Of a DNA stretch of 64,000 nucleotides, positions 47,601-59,911 are shown piece by piece. Position numbers and translations under genes: made by a program. How positions within the stretch are numbered: position 1 is the stretch's first letter; each line of letters starts with the position of its first letter. The DNA comes from Cryptomeria japonica. Its lineage: Eukaryota; Streptophyta; Pinopsida; Cupressales; Cupressaceae. Location: NCBI RefSeq assembly GCF_030272615.1, contig NC_081405.1, forward strand, positions 576,521,752 through 576,585,751. The letters run 5' to 3'. Under the pieces are notes generated by a model, which saw nothing but the letters and a program-made list of their open reading frames with translations, did no database searches and was not told the DNA's origin.

Positions 47601-48782
47601 TAAATGTGCATTTTTAAATGGAGATCTTGAAGAGGAAGTATACATTGAACAACCTGATGGATTTTCTTTGACAGATGACAATGATATGGTTTGTAGGTTA
47701 AGAAAAGTTTTGTATGGATTAAAGCAAGCTCCAAGAGCTTGGTATGCAAGATTGGCTTTACTAAAGGAAATGCAGACAACAATTTATATTATAAAATAAC
47801 TAATGATGACATATTGATTATAGAAGTATTTGTTGATGATATAATCTTTTGAGAAGAAGGTGGATTATGTAAAAAAATTTCTATTAAAATGCAACAAGAA
47901 TTTGAAATGTCTATGATAGGAGAAATAAAATTCCTTTTAGGATTACAGATTTCACAGACTGATAAAGGTATATTCTTGAGTCAATCCAAGTACTTAAAAG
48001 AGTTATTAAAGAAATTTGGGATGGACAACTCTAAACAGGTAAGCACACCTATGACAACAAATGACAAATTATCACAAAGGGATGAATCTACACCTGTTAA
48101 TCCAACTAGATACAAATCTATGATAGGAGGTTTACTATATTTGACACAAACCAGACCTGATATTATGAATGTAGTATGTATTGTTTCAAGATTTCAAAGT
48201 AATCCTAGAGAAAATCATGAATCAGTAGTAAAAAGGATTTTTCAGTACTTACAATGCACTATAAATCTTGGATTATGGTATCCTAGAGATGAAAATTTTG
48301 AATTATGTGCATACATAGATGCAAATTGGGCAGGAGATGTGGATGATAGAAAAAGCACCATCGATGGAGCATTCTTTCTTGGAAACAGATTAGTTTACTG
48401 GTTGAGTACGAAACAAAGTTGTACATCTTTATCAATAGTAGAATCAAAATATGTTGCAGCAGTAGCTAACTGTACACATGTACTATGGCTTAAGCAAATG
48501 TTGAAAGACATAAAAGTAAAATGCAAGGAACCTATTACTATCTATTGTGACAACACTGCAACAATTGATATATCTAAGAATCCAGTATTACATTCTAAAA
48601 ACAAACATGTTTCTATCAAACTAAATTTTCTAAGGGAAAATGTTCAAGCAAAGGAGATAAAACTAGTTTATGCGAATACTAAAGAGCAGATTGCAGATAT
48701 TTTCACTAAACCTTTGCCTAAGGAGACTTTTGAATATCTCAGAGATCAGTTTGGAGTCATACCACCACCGGTAGAGACTTAG
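44668..48782 (+). pseudogene. Cop-E gag-pol polyprotein, frameshifted and deleted
   Basis: The first 511 codons (ATG 44668, MSTDYFRKGSPKLDGTNYG) are open through gag, an intact knuckle (CFKCNKIGHMASRC) and protease. The active site there reads GSE instead of DSG, so it would be dead. Against Cop-A a deletion near 46200 removes part of the integrase zinc region, a shift occurs near 46640, and a deletion near 47755 removes codons before the RT catalytic site (FVDDIIF followed by a stop). RNase H (CDNTATIDISKNPV) is open to the stop at 48780-48782. Confidence 0.9.
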
Positions 48783-49170
48783 ACAGTTGATGATTGTCAT
48801 CAACCGACAGAATTAATAGAGAAATCTTTTATTCCTGTCTCTTGATAAGAAGCTACTTCTCATGGGGAGTAGTTGGTATACTGAATTGATTGGTATTTTG
48901 TATATGAAATTGGTTTTATTGTAACTTTGGTATTTGATGTCAAAGGGGGAGAGAATGGTATGGAAAAACTTTGAAAAACACAAGGAAAACACATGTTGCT
49001 CCCAGGGGGAGAGATTGTTATTTAAGAGAGACTATTACTCTCTGTATCTGTATTTTGATTTCTGGTTACAATCTTTTTGGAGATTGTTGGTTTTTGGTAT
49101 TTGACATTTCTGTTTTGGCACTTTGATGGTTTTTCCATCTTGTGTTTCCATCAATGCCAAAGGGGAAGAT
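48783..49170 (+). other. Cop-E 3' untranslated region with polypurine tracts
   Basis: Purine tracts AAAGGGGGAGAGA (about 48942), CAGGGGGAGAGA (about 49004) and AAAGGGGAAGAT against the LTR at 49171. CCATCAATGCCAAA at 49148-49161 is the left arm of the boundary-spanning inverted pair. Confidence 0.65.
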
Positions 49171-50165
49171 TGTTGGTATTTTGGTATGGTTTTTGTCATT
49201 GATGTATCTGGTACATTGGAGAATCAGCAACATTCACTGGCAAGCAAGTGACTCATGCACAGTCACCGGTATCTGGTACACTAGCAAGATATAATGATCA
49301 CCGACACTTGGAATGATATGGAAAACACATGGTTATGTCAAAGACATCGTTTGGACATCTTGTCCTAGAGTTTTGTTTATTGGTATATTCATAGTTGCAT
49401 ATTTGTTGTTACTGGCAAATAGGTCTAGGGTTACACCAATAGGTTTATCTTTTACAGATCAACATGGCATGCTATGGAGATGATTAATTATTGTTCTAAA
49501 TGCATTAAGCTAACATGTTCAATCAGTTGTTGCATCGGATATTATTTTGTTTGGAAAATATTTTTATTGTAATATCTTGTAGAGCTGGCCCACAAAAATT
49601 GGTCTTAGGTTATTGTATAAATGTAAGATCTTATTTGTAAGATCAAATATGGAATGCAAAAAAGGATTGTTTGAAGGTATATGCAAGATTAAGAAGAGCT
49701 ATATACACAGATATCATTTGAAGGTGAAGCTAGGCTTTTGTGAAAGCATATCAGCATTACACTGGTACTGAATCCAGCATACGAAGATGCTATTTTGTGT
49801 AGTACATTCTTATTGGATTTAACCATCCAAATGTAGTTAGTGTGACTCCCATTTTGTGATTGAGTAGTGAGCTCTAGGTGGTTGGCCTTTTTGCATGTGC
49901 AGACCCCATTTATATACACTTACTATTTGCAGTAGTATCATCTGATTGTGGGTAAGGTTTCCCACTGGTTATGTGTCATGGATAACTTTGTGTTTATGTT
50001 TCATGCACTAATCCTTACCGGTATAGCAACTAACTATTAAAACTATCTATCAGCATATTAACTGGTTTACCGGTATAAAGCATTAAGCTGGTTAAGTTGT
50101 TTTTGGTTTGAATTTATTTGACAACTGATTCACCCCCCTATCTCAGTTTTCTCCGGGAGCTAACA
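49171..50165 (+). repeat. 3' LTR of Cop-E
   Basis: TGTTGGTATTTTGG to GCTAACA. One base of the U5 stem is changed (TCAGTTTTC for TCAGTTGTC). It lacks a short stretch around the TCATTGATGT segment and before the TATA-less U5 compared with the 5' copy. Confidence 0.9.
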
Positions 50166-50538
50166 GTTGAATGGTCTCTCCTTCAACCATTCGCATGTCT
50201 TCAAAATTTCGCCTAAGGCTTTCTTCCTTAGCTTGTTTCACATGCTCATCACCGCCATAGATATTCTCAAGGGAATCCCATACTTCTTTGGGATTCTCTT
50301 TATCTTGAACATCAATAAACTCAATGTAAGATAAACTACTGATTAGGGCTTCCATGACTTGCTCATTCTCTTGAATCTCTCTCTTTTGATCATCGGTGAG
50401 AGTACCGGTAGGGATAACATAAGCATTCTCAACATAGCTCCAGTGTTGAGCACCCATGCTTCTAATGTATATCTGCACTCCGTCCTTCCATAATTTAAAG
50501 TTGTCTCTGTTGAACTTTGGACCTTCCCTCTTCATCAT
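50166..50538 (-). pseudogene. Cop-D gag, N-terminal part
   Basis: On the minus strand it starts MMKREGPKFNRDNFKLW and runs through EVWDSLENIYGGDEHV to GETIQ, where Cop-E interrupts. It continues at 43584 with QYGIRIK. No stop is seen in this part. Gag would form the virus-like particle. Confidence 0.9.
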
Positions 50539-50597
50539 TAGAGTAGGATCTTTACCTCAAGCATTTAATCTTACAACACAGAGGACCTGGAGGACGC

Positions 50598-50609
50598 TCT
50601 GATACCAAT
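50598..50609 (-). other. Primer binding site of Cop-D
   Basis: TCTGATACCAAT, the reverse complement of ATTGGTATCAGA, lies directly inside the 5' LTR. Confidence 0.85.
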
Positions 50610-52102
50610 TGATGAATCAATGATGAACAATTAGTACCAAACCGATACTGAGAGGGGGGGTGACTCAGTACTGGGCAAAAACACTTTTCCTTGAACTGGT
50701 TTGACTAAGAACATTGCACTTGACTGGCAAGCAATAACACTAGTCTAAGCTCGATTACTACCGGTTAAACACAATAGGAATGTGACAAACATAAACCGGT
50801 AACTATTAGCTTTCCACACAATCTAACATCTTATTTCCATTTCACCCATATGCATATACTAGTAATACATCCACAAAAATGTAGAGACTTATTGGTCAAT
50901 CATGTGTTACTGCTTGACAGAGAATAAAAAAGCATCACATGAAAAGCATAACACATAACATACATATTTTTCATGTGGAAACCCAACTGAGAAAAACCAT
51001 GGTGGGGATGAATACCCAAAAGCTGTTCTTTGAACCCTTTTGAAGTCCACTCTGTTAGAAGGCTAGTCCAATTAAAGACTTTACAATAGGTTCTATTAGG
51101 AACTAATCCTACTAGGGATCACTCGGTTAAGGGGTGGCTAAAATACCCGGTTAAGGGTTAAACCCTGTTAAAGGTTACCTTGTTAGAGGATTTTAAGAAC
51201 TCAATGATTTTGAGTCACCCTGTTAAAGGATTTACAACAAGCCAGTTAAAGCTACCCTATTAAGGGATTTTCCAACTATTGAAGTGGTTAGAGGTCAATA
51301 GGTATTACAATGATCTAGTAACAAAACTTCAATGCCAATGCAGATCCGCTTTAGTTCCTTCCTTCTGCAATCACACTCTGCAGGTATCTATTCTCTTATC
51401 TGGTCTGGCAAGAATCATGTATCTCTGTACTTAGATATAGTCACAACATTTTCCAACAACCTCAACATGAAAAACAACATTGACCTTATAGGAAATAGAT
51501 AGGTCAGTAGCATAAACCCTAAACCCTAAACATTTAGGTTAAGGAATTTAGTTGGTTCAAGCCTAACCATTGAATATATTGCATTGATTACAATAGTCTT
51601 GAACAGATCTACAAACGTTCTCCATCATTCGTTCTTCACTGCTTCTTGGAGGTTGATAACCCATCACGCGTGCTCCATTGTTTACATAGACTTTGCACAT
51701 TCCCAAGGTAGATAGGATCAATCTCCTTCATGCAAGATCCTTCACACGCACAAGGCTAATGTGGAAACATAATCAGTTCTTCATTACAATGCTAACTCAT
51801 CACATGATGTCATCGGTTGAATCACATAGGATTAGAATACTTCAACTAGAAACCCTAAAGCTAAGACTATCAACCGGTAGTCATACCATATGAAACCTTG
51901 ATACAAAACATTCCATATACCAGTTCACATTCCAACATACTCATTCACTTGCACAAACATACTGCTTCACTTTTTCACATATACCGGTTCACAACATCAT
52001 ACGGGTTCTCTTGCATCACATATACCTATTCACAACATCATATTGACATCAATGACAACATACAATATCATTATGTCATCATACTCTGCACATATGCCAA
52101 CA
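50610..52102 (-). repeat. 5' LTR of Cop-D
   Basis: 1493 bp, very similar to 38193-39667. The U5 hairpin in this copy is TACTGAG (50646-50652)/CTCAGTA (50664-50670). Confidence 0.92.
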
Positions 52103-53500
52103 TTACTGTGATCCATGGATTCACATACATGTAGTATGCGGTATACTACAGAATCCTTCTCCCCCTTTGACAACAATGGCAAAGGGCATTGTCAGGATAT
52201 TATTTCTCTTGTATGTATGGGTCACTGAAAAGATACTTTTCTCTCCCTTTCTTAAGTTGACGTAACACTTCGTTTGATACCACTTGTCATCTTGTCACTA
52301 GTTGTTACATCTTCTTAATTTACAATACTTGAGGTGGGGAATCTTAACCATCAATTGACACCAATTGTGCATGCATGTCCAATACAATTTGAACTTAATT
52401 TATAGAAAGACTGATACCAATTGTTGATGCGTTAGTGAAATTTGCAACACCTCTACAATTTCAATCTCCTACAGTTTGGGTAGTCACTATCCTTGCAAGT
52501 TCAAGCAAGCCAGCTCTTCATCATGAGCACTTGAACTCCCCCTGAGTCATACATCTCAGATTCTTATCTCCAGTCAAGTATAGTACTAGGACTCTAATAT
52601 TCTCCATATACCGGTTTAACTATGGATATGTGATCATCTGATGATCCTTCAACTCTATTGTGTCCACCACAACCAATGACATGATCCTGAACTATCCCAA
52701 TGCCCTAAAATGACATCATCATGCCAAGAGACAAACCAGCTAGCCCGAAAAACATGCAAGCCTACATGACTAGCAATTGGGGATAGCATATGTCTTTCAA
52801 GTCTTCATCAACACCTCCTAAGACATAATTTCACTCCATACTACTAGGGCTAATGCAATTCTCTCCAACCTCATTGTCTTACGTAACCTGCAAGTACCTG
52901 TTAGCATCCATGCTAGTGACATCCTACACATACCAGTTAACATATGATGCCAATTTTTAACCTTCACTCTATGAAACGTGTAGTGGTGATCCATCAATGA
53001 TCTATAGGTGTATAGTCAAGGCAGCATCTACACACTTATCTTTACATTTTCATCCTTCATACCAGCAACATCATGTTCTTTCATGTTGCCTCCTCCACTA
53101 AGGGCGTGGATGATAAATTCAATGTGCATCTCCTTTAGGCATTAGAAGACATCACTTGTGTGTTGAGTGCACTGTGCCGGTCCATGGTCTTCTTCCTCCA
53201 TACCTACTTTTTCTCATCCTTCTTCCCATTTCTAGACTCGAGAGCAGGTCTTTCCTTTTTCTGCTAATGGGTCCTTCCATTTCTTGATTCTTCATTACAA
53301 TAGAACATAGTGCTATAGTAGCACACAACATCCATCCCAACTTCATGATTGGGAAATCTCTTGACATACCAGTTTGACAATCTTCTCCTGGTCATGTTGC
53401 TTTGACTAGCAACCGGAATAGGTGGACCTCTTACTCCTGGAGGGATATTTCTCCTTTGGTTCCATGTAGGTCTCTGCCTTCCATATGCTCTATTTTCACT
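52103..53500 (-). other. GagF interior, 3' part without recognisable coding
   Basis: It begins with the right TTACT copy. C-rich tracts on the plus strand (CTTCTCCCCCTTTGAC near 52160, ACTCCCCCTGAG near 52535) are complements of purine tracts. No integrase, RT or RNase H motif was recognised on either strand. A basic minus-strand reading at 53152-53367 may be the tail of gag. Confidence 0.5.
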
Positions 53501-53539
53501 TATCTGTAGAGCATGACCATTTTGTCAGCCTCCATGTAA

Positions 53540-54960
53540 CTACAGGTTCCACTTCCTGCATTCAAACTCTCTATGGCCAGATCCATTGCGGTTATGGCAA
53601 ACAATCTTTGCATAATTGGGATAAGCAACATGCATGTATCTACTTCTAGATACATCCTTCCCATAAGCATTTATTCTATGAGATCTTGCATTATTCTTTC
53701 TAGATCTCTTTCTACATTCTCTTACCTTATGTCCATAATCATTACATGTAAAGAAGTAACCAATAAATGACGGCATATGACTTACATATTTACTTTTCCA
53801 TGCATGAGGAGATCTTTCCCATTTTGCATCCCCATCTTTTCCTTTTTGAGAATGGATCCTTGGTGTCCATTCAGAGCACCTCTTTTATCTAATCTCTTCT
53901 TCTTCTCCCACACTTGCTTCCCCCTGTGGGTTGTAGCATTTTTCTGTCCTCTGCCAATAGAGGGTCTCCTTTGCTGCTTCCTCATCTTCGTACTTCTGGT
54001 GGAGTTTTCTTCTTCCATCTTCCCCTTACCTCTGGGATCTGCATGAAGATTGCTTCTTGCAGCATTGATCTTCACTTTTGTCTACAAGTCCACACTAGTT
54101 GTGGTCAGGTCAACCTTCTTTAGAGGAGCATATCTAACTAGAGAGGTCTGGCCTCTGTTCTCTTCAAGCAACCACTAAAGTTTTTTGTCTTTTATCTCTA
54201 GTTGAGAGGCTAGATCTTCACACCAGCATTTCTTGGTGTCTTCTGCCTGAGTCCTCAACCCTGAGATGCATTTCTCAGATTGTTGAAGGCATTTGACTAA
54301 CCCGTTCTACTCCACAATAGTAGCATTCTTGAATAGCTTGCATTCCCTTTTAAATCTATTGAGTTCTTCATGTTCATTTTCAAGCTCTCCCTCAAGGTCA
54401 AATCCTACTGCTTCTTCATCATCAGAAGGATCTTGATGGCAAGATCTATCTACCATGTCTTCCTCTTCATCATCATCGTTGTTCAACATATCTTGTTGAG
54501 GGGAACTATTTGCCTACCCACTTTCAGATGCTTGGGCCATGAAGAGTTGAGCTCCTTCTTCATCACTGTTGTGGATGCTAGTAGATCTATCTTCATCATC
54601 CAAATAAATATAAGAGGTATTTCTCATATTTGCTTTAATTTCTGGTTCTACAGTTGAAGGTTCATTTCCATAGAGCTTCTTCAATCTTTCCCATAAGCTC
54701 TTTTCTATTTTACACCTATCCACCTGTGAAGAGACATCACGAATGAGTCCACTAAGAATAGCCTTCATGGATTGTTCATTGCACTAGTTTCCCATTTCTT
54801 GTACAAATCCAGTAGGAAGATTGACATTTATAGGGAGATAATTTACTAGTGACATCCATATATCAAACCCTAAAGAGGATAGGGAAATTTCCATTCTACA
54901 ACCTTGAATAGAAAAAATTGAACCATCAGAATACTGGGGCAGAGATAGACACTAAACAAA
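53540..54960 (-). pseudogene. GagF gag-like protein with coiled coil and two zinc knuckles
   Basis: Minus-strand readings in order show SLWERLKKLYGNE (the gag core motif shared with copia gag), an acidic segment (NNDDDEEEDMVD), a Glu-rich stretch likely to be coiled coil (ELENEHEELNRFKREC), a Lys/Arg-rich basic region, and two knuckle-like motifs, CNDYGHKVREC and CHNRNGSGHREFEC. The CCHC spacing is damaged, and several stops and frameshifts occur. Coiled coil plus double knuckle matches the long gag of Sireviruses. No protease follows. Confidence 0.7.
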
Positions 54961-55025
54961 CCATTGTGTCCTTAAGCCGAAATCTACCCAAGTTGGAGAA
55001 CACTCTTCTAACTAGGAACCTAGGA

Positions 55026-55037
55026 TCTGATACCAAT
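55026..55037 (-). other. Primer binding site of GagF
   Basis: TCTGATACCAAT immediately inside the LTR, the same tRNA-Met-type site as in the copia elements. Confidence 0.8.
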
Positions 55038-57258
55038 TGTTAGACACAATGCACCACTGAGAGTAGGATGGGGTGAATCAGTGGTTCTGAAATCTCTTTC
55101 TCTTTTGTAGTCCTAAGTGAGCATACTTGTTGATAGATTTAACTCAATACAGAATTAGCGGTTAAGGAGGAGACTAACTTAAATAAAAAAACACTCACAA
55201 GGGGACATCACATAACACCAGCATATACAAGGAAAACCCAAGATGGGAAAAACCTCAGTGAGCAATGTTGTTGGAGTCTACTACTCCCATCCAACCTCAC
55301 AATAAACATAGTTACAAATTTTAGGGTACCAACCCAAGGAGCACCAACCCCTACCTAATTTATGGGCTACAACCAAAAGGAGCACCAACCCAAGGAGTTA
55401 CAACCCCTGCACTGAGCTACAACTAAGTGTACACAATGTTAACATCAAATACATAAGTAGTTATCTTGTTACAAGTGAATCTTGCAACCATTATACATAT
55501 CTTACTCTATCGGTGAGATACCTTCTCTTCTTCACCACGTCACTTCTCTGCTTCTCTTCTCCTACTGCTTCATTGCTGGTACCCACTATCAGTTTATCTC
55601 TCTTCTGAATTGCTCTCACTGTATCTCCTCCTCACTACTCTTCTCTTGATTGATCCAACTCTCTATCAGTTCTCTGTCTATCTTTTCTATAGTCTCCTTC
55701 ACCTTTGTTCTGTCAGTATGAGTACCACCAGTTCTTCTCTCCAACTGGTTGAATGCTTCAACCAGGGTCTCTCTCACTCCTACTCTCTTCACAAATGCTC
55801 ATTGAAAACTTGGCTCATTTTCTCTTACTTGCAGAAGTCTTTTACTTCACAATCACATCACCTTCTTCTATTCAGTAGCAACAACCATTCTCTTCAGACC
55901 CCACACTTATAGCAAGGTTTTCCCTCCAAAATTCAATTCATAATCTAGGAGGTTAGGGTTTCCTGACCTTCCTTGAGGAAAACCAAATCCAATCAAATCT
56001 TGTATGACCTGATCTTTTTGACATCTAATTGCACAGCTCTGCCATTTTCGTATCTCCTAGATCACGCCTTTCATCTATAGCAACTTGCTTTTTACCCTCA
56101 TAGATGATCCCTTGGTCAAAAAAAAAAGATCTATCGTGTTGTTTCCTCCATCGCCTCAATCTTTTGAATCGCTCTTAGCTTACTCGTAGTTGTCTTCAAG
56201 ACCTTCAGCCTTAAACCCCTGCAATAGCTCTACAACCTATCTCATGATTTGAGTGACATCTCATTAAAGTCGACCAACTTTGCAACAACCCTGTTGATGT
56301 ACATTCCATCTTTTTCCAAATGTGTGTTTGCCATGTTGACTTCATGTGATATCCATATCTACTAACTACCAACTTGGCACTTCATGTTGGTTCAAATGGG
56401 ATGACCAATCAGCCACTCAAGTGGTTCCTTTTTCCTGCCGATTCATTTATCTCGCCGATGTCACACATTGTACCAGTAACCTTATCATATTTGCATTTTG
56501 TACCTTGTTCATATTACAGGTGAGCTTTACATACCGGTTACCACTCTTGATGATATCAATCATCATGCTTCACTAGAATCCTTCACCAGTCATACCATTC
56601 TCCTCTGACTATATATGCTCAGCTTGCCTTCTCTATCAGTCCATTGTATAACCTTGATCTTAGGCAATTAAGGCATTCCCTCAGTTTACCGGTGGATCTA
56701 GAAGTGATACTTCAAGTTCTTGCCTTTACCTATTTACTCTTATCCACCAAACTATAATGTACTTAATGCATATAGGGGATAAGCTCCACTTACTTGGTGG
56801 AGGAACACCTTGTCATATGCTCATGTGAGTTCCGTGTTTGTGCAGCGTATCCTGAAACAAGCATATGTCAGCTAGTGTTAGCACATACAGTGTCAATCGC
56901 TGCTTCTCATGATGACTGCATCTTCATTCAGTGGGAGTCTTGTTGTTCAGTAACCTCACAGCATACCGGTGACCTGTTCAATCTTCTCTTCCAGCGTGGA
57001 TGTGATTAAGATAACATTTTGCCTCTTCATTATAAACAAGCTCTCAAGCACCTCTCTTATCTCATCACACAAGTCAGGCATTATGTTGTGTGCAGGTGAC
57101 TCCTGAGGTCATATTTCTTACATTATCGGTGTTCTGCAACACAAGGTGATATCCAAGATATCACATCCTATACTCCTCCATTGTAGTGTTGCACATACAT
57201 CTCATCTATCAGTGGTCATCCCATAGTGGTTGATATCAATGACAACATAATGCCAACA
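55038..57258 (-). repeat. 5' LTR of GagF
   Basis: 2221 bp, ending TGTTAGACAC on the plus-strand left and TGCCAACA on the right. The U5 hairpin is ACCACTGA (55053-55060)/TCAGTGGT (55078-55085). It is the longest copia-type LTR here. Confidence 0.82.
55053..55085 (-). other. U5 hairpin (GagF)
   Basis: An 8-bp perfect stem, ACCACTGA/TCAGTGGT, with a 17-base loop that is G-rich on the plus strand and so C-rich in the element's RNA. Confidence 0.7.
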
Positions 57259-58163
57259 AAAAGGAGTTCTTCACAACCTTGATGCTGTTCTTAATCTAGA
57301 TAGATACCGGTAGATCCTTCGACCATTCAAGATCACCTATTCCTGGTAGTAAATTCTGGAAATAAAAAGAATATACCGATCCATAACTTTCTAAATTTAA
57401 ACTTTAGATTGATGTCCTTCTTGATAGACTAGAGATTTAACATTAATTGGATCCTTATGGCCTCACATAGGTCATAATTAGCATTTTTAGTTATCATCTT
57501 GTAAAGAGTCTGCACCACTACTGATGGAACACTATTTAATCTGCTAGAGTAGAATACTTGGTAGCCTCTGACCATAGCTGCCAATTTTACCATTGGGTCC
57601 CTGATGTTATTGACAGAAAAAGAACACTTATCAGATGTTAATCCGATTAGAGTGTATACTATCTCTTTTAAAATATGCCTCAGCACAAGTACTTCACTGG
57701 TTGTATAAAAACCAGTTACAACTTGAATAGCTTCCTTGGTTATAGTATGAGCCCTTTCAAAATACATGTTTTCTCCATGAACTCGACTCAAAATAATTTG
57801 GATATTCTCTTCTTCAAAATATTCAAGAAATTAAGTTCCATTATGAAAACCTTTTTCATAAACCCTAATATATTCTGTTTGAATCTTCCCATTCTCATCA
57901 CAAAGGGATTTTAACTAAGAATATATCAAGAATGATCCTAAATCCTCAATCTTGCAGTGAATGTAGCTGGACAAATCTCCTTTCACCCCAACACCACTTG
58001 GAACTTGTGATAAAGCATTGTAAGACACAATTTCTTTTGCTTCAACAACTTCCATAGTTTCAAATGTAATCATTAATCTCTCTACTAGTTTAGAAGATGA
58101 TTCCATTCTAGATAAACTAGATTCATAGCATGATTTTTCAAAGAAATACCTTATTTCACGCAC
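57259..58163 (-). pseudogene. Unidentified ORF downstream of gag in GagG
   Basis: One minus-strand frame, broken by about six stops and otherwise continuous, encodes at least 300 residues. It begins near VREIRYFFEKSC with no ATG seen and ends where GagF inserts (KNSF). Segments include FERAHTITKEAIQVVTGF, a conserved-looking block DPMVKLAAMVRGYQVF, and IKKDINLKFKF. I recognise no enzyme motif and no membrane segment. The mixture suggests a helical, possibly DNA- or RNA-associated protein, which is a guess. It replaces pol in position. The coiled-coil ORF at 1-651 could be the C-terminal part of the same protein type. Confidence 0.55.
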
Positions 58164-58571
58164 AATGCCTCTTTAGCTAGTTGAATGCTCAAGTGCACAC
58201 CATTTTAGTCCTCTCCAACCTTCAATTTTACTTGATTAATCAAATCACAATGTAGCTTTGACAAATATCAGCCAACAATCCTTTCTCAGCTCTGCAAGCG
58301 CTCAAAAATCTTTCTCGAATGCGTTAGGGTAAAAATAACAAAGTGAAAACTTTTTTTTATTCTTTTCACCAACTACATTAAATGGTCACCTGTTAGGGTT
58401 ACAAACCCTAATTACACCGCTTAATAATACAGAGATGAAAAACCAGTTGATAACCGATTCACAAAAAGTTATCAAAACTTTCATGCATACAATTTCTCTT
58501 ACCGCTCATTTATCTCAAGGGGTTCGGAGGTGGTTTTATCCTTAAGTTCCCCTTAGCCATATTGAAAAGGC
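58164..58571 (-). other. Spacer between the two GagG ORFs
   Basis: AT-rich and stop-rich in all frames, with no known motif. It separates gag from the downstream ORF without any pol remnant. Confidence 0.45.
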
Positions 58572-59826
58572 TTAATTCACTGGAGCAGGATTTTTTACAT
58601 TTGGTGAAGGAACATTTTTTTCTCTAGGTGAGTCATCCCTCTTCTTCTTCCATATTTGATTCATTTCTTCTCTGGTTTCTTCAACATTAACTTTCTTCTT
58701 TCCTTTTTGATCTTTAGAAGGGTTGACCGGTTTTCTCTTTCTCGATCTACAAAATTTTGCCAAGTGTCCTAGTTTGTGACATTGATAGTAGGTCATACTA
58801 GATGATTTCCAAGGTCCTGCATTACCTCTCCTAGTTCGTCTTCTAAAATTCATAGCCACATGACCAAATTTGTTACAGATGGTGCAAATGACATTTGTTA
58901 CCTTTTCCACCTTGAAAGGACTAAACTAGTTTTCATAGGGTCTTTGCCAATTCATGTTGACCCGGTTGTCAAAATTTCTCATCCATTTGCCATTTGGTTT
59001 GAATGGATATGTGGTATAATATTATTCAATCCATATCTACATTCAATGGATCTATGTCCATACATTCTACATGTGAATCAATGACCTTCAAATATCTTGG
59101 ACACATACCTAGCATTAGTTTTTTAGCTTGTATTTCTATTAGGTTTGTCTCTACAAACATTTGCAGTGTGGCCAGGTCTATGGAAAGCAAACCCCTCTTA
59201 CTGGTAGGCTTTTTGAACTTAGGAGAATATTTATTCTTAAGAGTGTTACTCTTGGTACCAGAGGATTCACCTTTTTTAGATGTGTGAAAACCAAGTCTAG
59301 AGGAATCACCATTCATCCTTTGTGAATGAATTTGTTCATCCAACAAGATAGAACTTCTGTTGAACTTCTCCAATTTCCCATTTGCTTCAGTGCGCTATCT
59401 GGTGAGATCTTCATTATGTTTTGACAGGTTCTCTCGCAGAGATGATGCTAATTTAAGAACTAGTTGTAGGTTCTCTTTTTCTTCTCTTTCTACATTCAAA
59501 TTTTCATGCAAGGTAGCATTCTCTTGCTTGATGTTGGCAATCTCATGATCTCTTTCTTATGTGAGATCTTCAATAGTTCTCTTGGCTTCCACTTCTTGAC
59601 TCATGTGAATAGTAAGATCTTCTAGCTCTCTCCTTACATTTAGCTTTTCATTGTTTAGTTTTTCAACTTCCTCAGCTAAAGCATAAATATTGGCCTCATC
59701 TGAAGAACTATTACCAGATATTTCTAGCAACTGTTTAGTTAGCTCTCTTCTTTTAACTTGAGAAGCTTTCAGTTTGACCCTTAGGGTTTCAAGCTCATTC
59801 CTACTAGCCTCAAGCTCTCTAGCCAT
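58572..59826 (-). pseudogene. GagG gag-like protein: coiled coil plus zinc knuckles
   Basis: The minus-strand start MARELEASRNELETLR leads into a long coiled coil (EEVEKLNNEKLNVRRELEDL) interrupted by two stops. A Lys-rich linker (SKKGESSGTKSN) and two knuckle-like motifs follow: CTICNKFGHVAMNF (last Cys lost) and YQCHKLGHLAKFC. The end is Lys-rich. The globular gag core seen in GagF is absent, so the protein starts directly at the coiled coil, 75 bases after the primer site. The layout resembles the C-terminal half of Sirevirus gag. Confidence 0.65.
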
Positions 59827-59899
59827 CTCAAAGTATCTCCTACCCCCATGATAGCTTTAGGGTTTTCTTTCAAGCAATTAGGCTTTAAGGATGTTAGGC

Positions 59900-59911
59900 T
59901 CTGATACCAAT
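59900..59911 (-). other. Primer binding site of GagG
   Basis: TCTGATACCAAT directly next to the LTR end at 59912. Confidence 0.8.

Larger units (their letters stand above)
43585..50165 (+). mobile_element. Cop-E: Ty1/copia element inserted in Cop-D gag
   Basis: LTRs of 1026 and 995 bp, perfect TSD GTTGA, tRNA-Met-type primer site and decayed gag-pol. Same family as Cop-A and Cop-H. It is the innermost layer of GagG > GagF > Cop-D > Cop-E. Confidence 0.94.
38193..52102 (-). mobile_element. Cop-D: minus-strand Ty1/copia element containing Cop-E
   Basis: LTRs of 1475 and 1493 bp, perfect TSD TTACT, primer site at 50598-50609 and a gag-pol cut by Cop-E within gag. Gag opens with MMKREGPKFNRDN, close to Cop-C, so the two are one family. 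It lies in the 3' untranslated part of GagF, about 70 bases from its LTR. Confidence 0.93.
36447..57258 (-). mobile_element. GagF: gag-only LTR retrotransposon containing Cop-D and Cop-E
   Basis: A complete 2.2 kb LTR at 55038-57258 and a left copy lacking about 540 bases (36447-38121) flank an interior of about 3 kb once Cop-D is removed. A tRNA-Met-type primer site lies at 55026-55037. The interior holds a decayed gag with coiled coil and zinc knuckles. I see no protease, integrase, RT or RNase H motif, so it looks non-autonomous, like the TR-GAG type. Confidence 0.72.
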
